From assembly GCA_021821425.1 (NCBI GenBank), contig JAKACL010000092.1:1-9846 (forward strand): a stretch of 9,846 nucleotides of DNA, in the 5' to 3' direction. This DNA comes from Pseudomonadota bacterium (GTDB taxonomy: Bacteria; Pseudomonadota; Gammaproteobacteria; Burkholderiales; Thiobacillaceae). This document shows, in pieces, positions 1-5,219 of the stretch (positions are counted from its first letter, which is position 1; each line of letters begins with the position of its first letter). A program made the translations under genes and the position numbers. The notes below the pieces were generated by a model, which saw nothing but the letters and a program-made list of their open reading frames with translations, made no database searches and had not been told where the DNA came from.

Positions 1-693
1 CAGCGATTCGACCGGCTGGCCGAGGTGGATCTCGCCGATGCCGGCGGCCAGCTTGTTGACGTATTCGCGGCCGCCGCCCTTGACCGTGCGCCATTGCGGC
101 CGGTTCATGACCTGCAGCAGGCCATGGTTGCGGCAGAAGGTGACGAAGGACGACAGCGGAAACTCCAGCATCTGCGACGCCGGGCACGACCATATCGCGG
201 CTGCCATCGGCAGCAGATACCACTCGATGAAGGGTTTGCCGTAGCCGTTCGCCTTCAGGTAGTCGCCCAGCGCCATGCTGCCGGTCGGAATGGATACGCG
301 CACCGCCTCGCGATTGAAACGCAGGATGTCGGCGAGCATCGACCAGAACGCCGGCCGTGCCAGGTTCCTGCGCTGGCCGAACACGGTGTTGAGATCGCTG
401 CCGGCCCATTCGAGCTCGGGCTGGTCCAGCCGCACGCTGAACGTCATTTCGCTGGCGACGGTTTCCACGCCCAGTGTGTCGAACAGCCGGGTGAGTTCGG
501 GATAGGTGCGATGGTTGAATACCAGAAAGCCGGTGTCGACCGGAAAGGTCCGGCCATCGAGCGACACGTCCACCGTGTGCGTATGGCCGCCCAGTCGCGT
601 ATCCGCTTCATACAGCGTCACCTTGTGCCAGCGGCTCAGCAGCCAGGCGGCCGACAGCCCTGCAATCCCCGATCCGACGACAGCGATGCGCAT
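1..693 (-). CDS. FAD/NAD-binding oxidoreductase, COG2907 type (3' part beyond window)
   Basis: The reading frame is open from the ATG at 693 to the window edge: 231 codons of a protein that is usually about 420 residues, so only the N-terminal half is visible. It begins MRIAVVGSGIAGLSAAWLLS, a Rossmann GxGxxG dinucleotide-binding loop (G7, G9, G12), with an acidic residue at E29 ending the second strand and an RLGGHTHTV flavin-site motif at about 33-41. This is the pattern of the amine-oxidase-like COG2907 family of predicted NAD/FAD-binding proteins. The substrate is unknown. In many proteobacteria these genes sit with DUF1365 and cyclopropane-fatty-acid synthase genes in singlet-oxygen or light-induced clusters, so a lipid-related oxidation is the usual guess. 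The start is supported by a GGGAGG ribosome site at 702-707, inside the end of the glutathione peroxidase gene. That gene's stop lies one base upstream of this ATG, so the two are almost certainly cotranscribed. The family is secure; the substrate is not. Confidence 0.88.
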   Translation of the reverse strand, partial: MRIAVVGSGIAGLSAAWLLSRWHKVTLYEADTRLGGHTHTVDVSLDGRTFPVDTGFLVFNHRTYPELTRLFDTLGVETVASEMTFSVRLDQPELEWAGSDLNTVFGQRRNLARPAFWSMLADILRFNREAVRVSIPTGSMALGDYLKANGYGKPFIEWYLLPMAAAIWSCPASQMLEFPLSSFVTFCRNHGLLQVMNRPQWRTVKGGGREYVNKLAAGIGEIHLGQPVESL

Positions 694-694
694 G

Positions 695-1261
695 TTAGCG
701 GCCTCCCTGCGGGAGCGCGGGCTGTGCCTTGAGCATGGACTCGATGGCCTGCACCATGTCCCTCGATTGCGGTTCGATCCGGCTGGCGAAGGACAGCGCC
801 CGCGTGCCGCTGCGGTCGATCAGATACTTGTGGAAATTCCAGCTCGGCCGTTCTCCGGTCGCCTGCGCCAGGCCTTCGTGCAGCGGGTTGGCGTTGGCCG
901 CCTTGACGCCGACCTTGGAGAACAGCGGAAAGTCGACCGCGTAATTGCTTTCACAAAAGTCCTTGATCGTGGTGTTGCTGCCCGGCTCCTGGCCGCCGAA
1001 ATCATTGGCCGGAAAACCCAGCACGACCAAACCCTGCCTGCCGTACTTCTGATGCAGGGCCTGCAGGCCCTGGTACTGGCCGGTGTAGCCGCACTGGCTG
1101 GCGGTGTTGACCACCAGCACCACCTTGCCGGCGTAGGCGCACAGGTTCTGCGTTTTGCCGTCGATATCCTTGAGCGTATGGTCGAGCAGCGGCGGGCAGG
1201 CGGGCGCAGCATGGGCGCTGGCGCTCAGCAGCAGCGCTGCGACGAGGCTTGCGGGCCTCAT
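695..1261 (-). CDS. gpx: Exported glutathione peroxidase family protein (thiol peroxidase)
   Basis: The product is 188 residues. A signal peptide covers about residues 1-18, with a hydrophobic core and an AHA-AP cleavage site, so the enzyme should act in the periplasm. The glutathione peroxidase fold is clear. The peroxidatic cysteine is C57 in NTASQCGYT, Q91 sits in GGQEPG, and W141-N142 lie in SWNFHKYL; together these make the Cys/Gln/Trp/Asn catalytic tetrad. C103 (DFCESNY) is at the place of the resolving cysteine of thioredoxin-dependent members. The third family cysteine (FPCNQF) is Ala here (FPANDF). It probably reduces hydrogen, organic or lipid peroxides with a thioredoxin-like donor rather than glutathione. 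The ATG at 1261 overlaps the TGA of the preceding small gene (ATGA), indicating translational coupling. A start further upstream in this frame would add an arginine-rich stretch ahead of the signal peptide and is not credible. It is the second gene of the minus-strand operon. Confidence 0.93.
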   Translation of the reverse strand: MRPASLVAALLLSASAHAAPACPPLLDHTLKDIDGKTQNLCAYAGKVVLVVNTASQCGYTGQYQGLQALHQKYGRQGLVVLGFPANDFGGQEPGSNTTIKDFCESNYAVDFPLFSKVGVKAANANPLHEGLAQATGERPSWNFHKYLIDRSGTRALSFASRIEPQSRDMVQAIESMLKAQPALPQGGR

Positions 1262-1512
1262 GTGCGGATTACCTTGCTGGCGGTGCACGCGGCGTGGACA
1301 CGCGGCGCGGCCGATACCGGCGGCGTCAGCGTCGGATAGGGCGCCACCAGCGCGTGGTAGACCCAGTAATCGGCCGGCACGGCGGCGACGCTTGCGGGCG
1401 GACACACCTGGGCAGACTGGCTGCGGGCGATGTCAACGCCGCTGGCACCTCCGCTCAGCAAAACAGCGACCGTGGCAGCGAGCAGCATCTTGGAGCTGGA
1501 CAGGATGTTCAT
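1258..1512 (-). CDS. Small exported protein of unknown function, first gene of the gpx operon
   Basis: This 84-residue protein is not one I recognise. Residues about 9-25 form a hydrophobic export signal (MLLAATVAVLLSGGASG). The mature part is short and rich in Ala, Pro and Val, contains a DYWVYHALVAPYP segment and two cysteines about 40 residues apart, and has no further membrane helix. It probably acts in the periplasm or at the outer membrane. Its stop codon overlaps the start of the glutathione peroxidase gene by four bases, so translation is coupled and it leads the operon read from the divergent promoter. The start used is the ATG at 1512. An in-frame ATG at 1536 adds eight residues and coincides with the predicted transcription start, so a leaderless longer form is possible. 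Neither start has a Shine-Dalgarno sequence. Coding status rests on the signal peptide and the coupled junction. Confidence 0.68.
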   Translation of the reverse strand: MNILSSSKMLLAATVAVLLSGGASGVDIARSQSAQVCPPASVAAVPADYWVYHALVAPYPTLTPPVSAAPRVHAACTASKVIRT

Positions 1513-1513
1513 G

Positions 1514-1524
1514 TGTCTTGGACA
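1514..1524. promoter_or_regulatory. Candidate operator O1, palindrome TGTC-N3-GACA
   Basis: TGTCTTGGACA is a 4+3+4 inverted repeat. It overlaps the -35 box of the regulator promoter and ends two bases before the start codon of the small exported protein. The same TGTC-N3-GACA element occurs at 1576-1588. It is a candidate site for the adjacent MerR-type regulator; binding is inferred. Confidence 0.45.
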
Positions 1525-1547
1525 AAAGTGGATCATGTGCTTAAATT
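1519..1547 (+). promoter_or_regulatory. Predicted sigma70 promoter for the LitR/CarH-type regulator
   Basis: TGGACA (1519-1524, five of six bases of the -35 consensus) and TAAATT (1542-1547, four of six) are spaced by 17 bases. Transcription should start near 1554, giving a leader of about 36 bases that lacks a Shine-Dalgarno sequence. The -35 box lies within the palindrome at 1514-1524, so a protein bound there would block this promoter. Confidence 0.45.
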
Positions 1548-1551
1548 AAGC
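1539..1551. repeat. Palindrome GCTTAAATTAAGC at the shared -10 region
   Basis: This is a perfect 6+1+6 inverted repeat centred on 1545. It contains the -10 boxes of both divergent promoters, and 1545 is also the midpoint between the two -35 boxes. It may simply reflect two facing AT-rich -10 elements, or be a further operator. Confidence 0.5.
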
Positions 1552-1571
1552 CAACAATTTACCTTTGTCAA
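1543..1571 (-). promoter_or_regulatory. Predicted sigma70 promoter for the minus-strand operon
   Basis: On the minus strand a perfect -35 TTGACA (1571-1566) is followed after 17 bases by TAATTT (1548-1543), which keeps the three most conserved -10 positions. Transcription should begin near 1536-1538, about 25 bases before the ATG at 1512. The -10 box overlaps that of the plus-strand promoter for the regulator, so polymerase should be able to occupy only one at a time. Confidence 0.5.
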
Positions 1572-1588
1572 TAACTTGTCCTAGACAA
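1565..1588. promoter_or_regulatory. Candidate operator O2 with TTGTC repeats 11 bases apart
   Basis: TTGTCCTAGACAA (1576-1588) is a perfect 5+3+5 palindrome ending one base before the regulator ATG. A second TTGTC lies exactly 11 bases upstream (1565-1569), overlapping the -35 of the minus-strand promoter. CarH proteins bind tandem repeats of about 11 bases, so this spacing fits autoregulation by the adjacent gene. The centre of O2 is 63 bases from that of O1, about six helical turns. Confidence 0.5.
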
Positions 1589-1589
1589 T

Positions 1590-2519
1590 ATGACTACAGA
1601 AGCAACACATCTGAGCCCGGGCTTGCCGATCGCTTCGGTCGAGCGCGAAACCGGCCTGTCCAAGGACACGTTGCGCGTATGGGAGCGCCGCTACGGGTTT
1701 CCGACGCCCGACCGCGACGCCAACGGCGAACGCCTCTATACCTTGCTGCAGGTGCGCCAGCTCGCGCAAATCAAGCGCCTGATGGACCGCGGCCACCGCC
1801 CGGGCAGACTGCTGGCGCTCGACCCCTCGGCACTCGCGGCGCTCGACGCCCCCACCGAAACGGTGCCTGGCACGCCCCATCCGCACCTCGACGACTGGTT
1901 GCAGTTGGTCAAATCACACGACAGCGACGCGCTGGAACGGCAATTCCACCGCGAACTGGCACGACGCGGCTTGGCGCGATTTGTCATGGACATCTGTGCG
2001 CCGCTGATAACCCGCATCGGCGAGGCCTGGTCGCGCAACGAACTCGGTATTTTCGAGGAGCACCTGTTTTCGCAGCACCTGGAAAAACTTTTCCGCACAA
2101 CGCTTGCGAACATGGCGCCGCAAAGCGGCAGCCCGCGCGTGCTGCTCACCACGCTGTCAGGCGAGGAACACACGCTGGGACTGCTGATGGTGGAAGCGCT
2201 GCTGGTGGTGGAGGGGGCCTATCCGGTGCTGCTCGGTCCGCAGACGCCGATCAACGAAATCGTGCGCGCAGCAGAGGTCAAGACAGTGGATGCGGTATGC
2301 CTCTCGTTCAGCACCGCCTATGCGCCGACCCAGGCTGCGCAGGGCCTGCGCGACCTGCGGCAGCTGCTGCCCGCGCGCACCGGATTGTGGGCCGGCGGGT
2401 ACGGCATCAAGGGCATCCGCAAGCCGATCGACGGGGTGTGCCGGGTGCCCGAATTCCAGGACCTGTTCGATTGCCTCGCGCGCTGGCGCAGCGAAACAGG
2501 CGGAAAATCGGCGATTTGA
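1590..2519 (+). CDS. litR: MerR-family B12-binding light-responsive regulator (LitR/CarH type)
   Basis: The product is a 309-residue transcription factor, probably an adenosylcobalamin-based photoreceptor that represses in the dark and releases DNA in light. Residues about 12-77 form a MerR helix-turn-helix with the LRVWERRYGFP signature. Residues about 98-177 are the four-helix bundle, with W147-x9-E157-H158, the W-x9-EH motif that contacts the adenosyl group in CarH. Residues about 181-300 are a cobalamin-binding Rossmann domain: E192-x-H194-x-x-G197 (H194 is the expected lower cobalt ligand), then S239 after 41 residues and G269-G270 after 27 more, matching the canonical ExHxxG-x41-SxL-x26-28-GG spacing except that the Leu is Ser. 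The residue after W147 is Ser, where Thermus CarH has H132. The ATG at 1590 has no ribosome site but directly follows operator O2. It is divergent from the gpx operon, its most likely target along with itself. Direct dependence on B12 and light is inferred. Confidence 0.9.
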   Translation: MTTEATHLSPGLPIASVERETGLSKDTLRVWERRYGFPTPDRDANGERLYTLLQVRQLAQIKRLMDRGHRPGRLLALDPSALAALDAPTETVPGTPHPHLDDWLQLVKSHDSDALERQFHRELARRGLARFVMDICAPLITRIGEAWSRNELGIFEEHLFSQHLEKLFRTTLANMAPQSGSPRVLLTTLSGEEHTLGLLMVEALLVVEGAYPVLLGPQTPINEIVRAAEVKTVDAVCLSFSTAYAPTQAAQGLRDLRQLLPARTGLWAGGYGIKGIRKPIDGVCRVPEFQDLFDCLARWRSETGGKSAI

Positions 2520-2543
2520 CACTAGAATGTCATGCGTTACGAC
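2516..2543 (+). promoter_or_regulatory. Possible promoter for the ferritin-like gene
   Basis: A perfect TTGACA (2516-2521) overlaps the stop codon of the regulator and is followed after 16 bases by TACGAC (2538-2543), which matches only three of six -10 bases. Immediately within it lies GACA-N6-TGTC (2518-2531). The -35 is convincing and the -10 is weak; readthrough from the regulator gene is an alternative. Confidence 0.3.
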
Positions 2544-2590
2544 AACAATGGCACCAGGGAACGAACCGCGCCCCCCACGCCCTAATTGAC

Positions 2591-3421
2591 ATGCTTTATA
2601 TCGACCTCTTCAAATCTCTCGAACGCGCCCGCTGGAGCATGGAAACCGACATTCCCTGGGACCAGTTCGACGCCAGCAAGCTCACCGACGAACAGGCGCT
2701 CACCATCAAGATGAACGCCATCACCGAGTGGGCCGCGCTGCCGGCGACCGAGATGTTCCTGCGCGACTTCGTGCACGACAGCGACTTTTCCGCCTTCATG
2801 TCGATCTGGTTTTACGAGGAGCAGAAGCACTCGCTGGTGCTGATGGAATACCTGCGCCGCTTCAAGCCCGAACTCGCGCCCACCGAGGAAGAACTGCACG
2901 CGATCCGCTTTCCGTTCGACCCGGCGCCGCCGATGGAAACCCTGATGCTGCATTTCTGCGGCGAAGTGCGCCTCACCCAGTGGTACAAGCGCGCCTCCGA
3001 ATGGCATACCGAGCCGGTGATCAAGCACATTTACGAGACCATCTCGCGCGACGAGGGTCGCCACGGCGGCGCCTATCTGCAGTACATGAAGCGCGCGCTG
3101 AAGCAGGGCGGCCCCAGCGTTGCCGCGGCGTTCGCCAAGATCGGTTTCCTGATGGCGTCGAGCCAGCGCTCCGACAAGGCGCTGCATCCCACCAACCTGC
3201 ATGTCAACGAAGCGCTGTTCCCGCAGGACACCATCCAGTCGCGCCTTCCCAATCCGGAATGGCTGGAGCACTGGCTCGACGAGCAGATCCAGTTCGACGC
3301 CACCTGGGAAAACAAGGTTGTCGGCGGCATCCTGCGCAATCTGTCCAATCTGCTGGGGCAGACTTTCGAGAACGTGCGCGACCTCAACAAGTACCGCAAG
3401 CAGATGCTCGCAGCAGCCTGA
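2591..3421 (+). CDS. Ferritin-like di-iron protein related to acyl-ACP desaturases
   Basis: This 276-residue, mostly helical protein has two copies of the carboxylate-bridged di-iron motif. E46 (ITEWAALPATE) with E77-x-x-H80 (YEEQKH) forms one half, and E125 (CGEVRLTQW) with E155-x-x-H158 (RDEGRHGG) the other. The two Glu-to-ExxH gaps are 31 and 30 residues. This order, and the EEQKH / DEGRH wording, resemble soluble acyl-ACP desaturases, though the protein is shorter than plant enzymes. It should be cytoplasmic and oxygen-activating; a desaturase or hydroxylase acting on a lipid-like substrate is the best inference, but the substrate is unknown. There is no signal peptide. The start MLYIDLFKSLERARW is chosen because the upstream frame looks non-coding and the motif-bearing helices begin here; no clear ribosome site is visible. 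It follows the LitR/CarH gene by 71 bases on the same strand and ends just before a strong terminator, so it may be cotranscribed with or controlled by that regulator. Confidence 0.85.
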   Translation: MLYIDLFKSLERARWSMETDIPWDQFDASKLTDEQALTIKMNAITEWAALPATEMFLRDFVHDSDFSAFMSIWFYEEQKHSLVLMEYLRRFKPELAPTEEELHAIRFPFDPAPPMETLMLHFCGEVRLTQWYKRASEWHTEPVIKHIYETISRDEGRHGGAYLQYMKRALKQGGPSVAAAFAKIGFLMASSQRSDKALHPTNLHVNEALFPQDTIQSRLPNPEWLEHWLDEQIQFDATWENKVVGGILRNLSNLLGQTFENVRDLNKYRKQMLAAA

Positions 3422-3443
3422 AGGCGAGCGCGCAATGCAAAAT

Positions 3444-3471
3444 GGCCGGCGTTTGCCGGCCTTTTATTTTT
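3444..3471 (+). terminator. Rho-independent terminator after the ferritin-like gene
   Basis: A perfect 7-bp GC stem (GGCCGGC at 3444-3450, GCCGGCC at 3455-3461) with a GTTT loop is followed by TTTTATTTTT. An AAAA run upstream (3439-3442) gives a weaker T run on the minus strand, so it may also stop the convergent deacetylase transcript. Confidence 0.88.
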
Positions 3472-3510
3472 ATGGGCACAGGCTCGGCTTGTTTTTTTAT
3501 GCCTTGTTTT

Positions 3511-4434
3511 TTACAAGCCGGCCAGCGTCTTGATGTGCGCGGCGACGCTGCGCCCCAGCGCGCTGAGGTCGTAGCCGCCTTCCAGCACCGACACGATGCG
3601 GCCCCCGGCGTGGCGCGCAGCCACATCCATGACGCGTTCGGTAATCCAGATGTAGTCCGTCTCCACCAGGCAGAACTGCGCCATGTCGTCCTCGCGGTGG
3701 CCATCGAAACCGGCGGAGCACAGCACAAACTGCGGACGGAAAGCTTCCAGGCGTGGCAGGATCTGCGCGCTGAACGCCGCACAGTAGGCGCTGCCAGTGG
3801 TTCCTGCCGGCAGCGGCACATTAACGATGTGCGCGTTCACGGTGTCGGCGCCGCTGTGCGGATAGTAGGGGTGCTGGAAGGTCGAGCACAGCATCACGCA
3901 CGGCTCGTCGCGGAAGATGTCCTCGGTGCCGTTGCCGTGGTGCACGTCGAAGTCGACGATGGCGACGCGCTCGAGCCCGTGCGCCCCCAGCGCATGCGCC
4001 GCCGCCACCGCGACGTTGTTGAAGAAACAAAAGCCCATCGCCTGAGTGCGGGTGGCGTGATGGCCGGGCGGGCGACAGGCGACGAACGCATTTGCCATTT
4101 CGCCGCGCAACACCCGGTCGACCGCATCCACCGCGCCGCCGGCCGCGTGACGGGCCGCGGTCAGCGTATGCGGATTCATGCTGGCGTCGACACCGATCAC
4201 CCGCACCCCCACCGGCGGGGACGCCGCCTCGAGGGCATCGACGTAGGCCGCATCGTGCACCCGCAGCAACTGCGCGCGGGTGACGTCGGGGGCGTCGTGA
4301 TGCGCCAGAAAATCGAACAGGCGGGCGGCATGCAGGCGGTCGTCGATGGCGCGCAGGCGGGCCGGGCACTCGGGATGCCAGCTGCCCATCTCGTGCAGAA
4401 GAAAACTGGAATGGGTGTAGTAGGCGGTTTGCAT
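3511..4434 (-). CDS. Histone deacetylase family protein (AcuC-like zinc deacetylase)
   Basis: The product is 307 residues, the full usual length of bacterial class II-like deacetylases. The arginase/deacetylase fold signatures are all present. The charge-relay histidine pair H125-H126 is in RPPGHHA. The zinc ligands are D163 and H165 (VDFDVHHGNG) and D244 (SAGFDGH). The transition-state tyrosine is Y288 (LEGGYDL). It should hydrolyse acetyl groups from protein lysines or from acetylated small amines such as polyamines; the sequence alone does not decide which. It is cytoplasmic, with no signal peptide. The start MQTAYYTHS matches where family members begin. A second ATG at 4452 lies only about three bases after the predicted transcription start and is less likely. 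The gene is divergent from the remains of a Pat-type acetyltransferase, which suggests a reversible acetylation pair acting, for example, on acyl-CoA synthetase. Stop at 3511, convergent with the ferritin-like gene. Confidence 0.92.
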   Translation of the reverse strand: MQTAYYTHSSFLLHEMGSWHPECPARLRAIDDRLHAARLFDFLAHHDAPDVTRAQLLRVHDAAYVDALEAASPPVGVRVIGVDASMNPHTLTAARHAAGGAVDAVDRVLRGEMANAFVACRPPGHHATRTQAMGFCFFNNVAVAAAHALGAHGLERVAIVDFDVHHGNGTEDIFRDEPCVMLCSTFQHPYYPHSGADTVNAHIVNVPLPAGTTGSAYCAAFSAQILPRLEAFRPQFVLCSAGFDGHREDDMAQFCLVETDYIWITERVMDVAARHAGGRIVSVLEGGYDLSALGRSVAAHIKTLAGL

Positions 4435-4461
4435 GGCGGGTGCAACGGGCATTTTTCGTTC

Positions 4462-4489
4462 ACTATACGCCCGCGCTTGGCGCGGTCAC
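4462..4489 (-). promoter_or_regulatory. Predicted promoter of the deacetylase gene
   Basis: On the minus strand GTGACC (4489-4484, four of six) and TATAGT (4467-4462, five of six) are spaced by 16 bases. The predicted start near 4455 leaves a leader of about 20 bases before the ATG at 4434. Confidence 0.4.
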
Positions 4490-4544
4490 CCGAGTGCGCC
4501 TAGGATGGAACCCGTCCCGTTTGCTGCAGGCCCGACCACACCCC

Positions 4545-5111
4545 TTGCCCCAACATTATCTGCATCCCCTGTTCAACGCCCGCTCGGTCGCGGTCTTCGG
4601 CGCCAGCGAGCGCGAGGATTCGGTCGCCGGCACGCTGTTTCGCAATCTGCGCCACGCCGGTTACGCGGGCGAGGTCTATCCGGTCAATCCCAAGCACGAC
4701 CAGGTGTTCGGCGTGCGCTGCCATGCGCGCGCCTGCGATCTGCCGACGGTTCCGGATCTCGCGCTGATCGCGACGCCCGCGCCGACCCTGTGGCGCAGCT
4801 CATGAAACAGTGCGGCGAGCACGGCATTCGATCTCGCGGTCGACCTCGGCGTTGCGCGCTATGCGATCAACCCGGACGGCGACACCTGCGAGTTCGCCCT
4901 GGTGGTCAGGGACCCGTGGCAGAAGCAGGGCATCGGTCACAAGCTGATGGATGTGCTGATGGACGTGGCGCGCGGCAAGGGGCTGAAGCGGATGGGGGGC
5001 GAGGTGCTGAAGACCAACCGCCCGATGCTGAAGCTGGTCGAGGCGCTGGGCTTCCGTATCGCACCGCATCCCGAGGACGACGCGGTGCGACAGGTGACGC
5101 GCGCGTTGTGA
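4545..5111 (+). pseudogene. Broken Pat/PatZ-type protein acetyltransferase (NDP-forming acyl-CoA synthetase-GNAT fusion)
   Basis: Two ends of a protein that is normally about 900 residues survive. From a TTG at 4545 (another in-frame TTG is at 4521; no ATG fits) the frame encodes a CoA-binding domain: QHYLHPLFNARSVAVFGAS, then VYPVNPKHDQVFG and LIATPAPT. At 4788-4789 two extra bases (CT) shift the frame; removing them gives APTVAQLMKQCGEHGIR, the expected continuation, instead of a stop at 4803. Around 4821-4830 the sequence jumps to a C-terminal GNAT domain (LGVARYAINPDG, the acetyl-CoA loop QKQGIG, GFRIAPHPEDD) ending at 5111. The roughly 700 residues of the succinyl-CoA-ligase-like and ATP-grasp regions are missing. 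In Pat/PatZ proteins the GNAT domain acetylates a catalytic lysine of acetyl-CoA synthetase. The gene is divergent from an intact deacetylase. A short internally restarted GNAT fragment (GTG at 4902) could be translated but lacks the first strands of the fold. Confidence 0.85.
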
Positions 5112-5219
5112 TCCGCCTGCCGGCTGCGGTCCGCACGCGCGCTAATCAGATTTTTCCTACAGCAATTGACCGACCCGGCTTGCATGATCGCCAAGGTGTT
5201 AAGCGAAACGGGTATCCCC

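Noticed and set aside
1005..1010. Loss of the family cysteine in FPCNQF (FPANDF here) as a sign of an inactive glutathione peroxidase.
   Set aside because: The catalytic Cys57, Gln91, Trp141 and Asn142 are present, as is a cysteine at the resolving position (C103). Loss of this third cysteine does not imply inactivity.
25..1339. Long plus-strand frames across the left end.
   Set aside because: They are antisense to the flavoprotein and glutathione peroxidase genes, which have clear family motifs on the minus strand. High GC keeps antisense frames open.
2518..2531. GACA-N6-TGTC near the ferritin-like promoter as a third regulator operator.
   Set aside because: The half-sites are in the opposite order and spacing to the TGTC-N3-GACA elements, so it does not match the same motif.
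1565..2590. An extension of the ferritin-like frame back across the regulator gene, suggesting a 618-residue fusion.
   Set aside because: The extra residues are an out-of-frame reading of the LitR/CarH gene, with low-complexity Arg/Ala/Pro content. The di-iron family begins at the ATG at 2591.
3485..3520. An 8-bp inverted repeat (CGGCTTGT / ACAAGCCG) at the end of the deacetylase gene as its terminator.
   Set aside because: The loop is about 20 bases and neither strand has a T run after the stem. The hairpin at 3444-3461 is a better shared terminator.
4902..5111. A stand-alone small GNAT acetyltransferase gene.
   Set aside because: The similarity continues upstream of the GTG at 4902 to about 4827, with no usable start and no ribosome site, and the fragment lacks the first strands of the GNAT fold. 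It is better read as the tail of the broken Pat gene.
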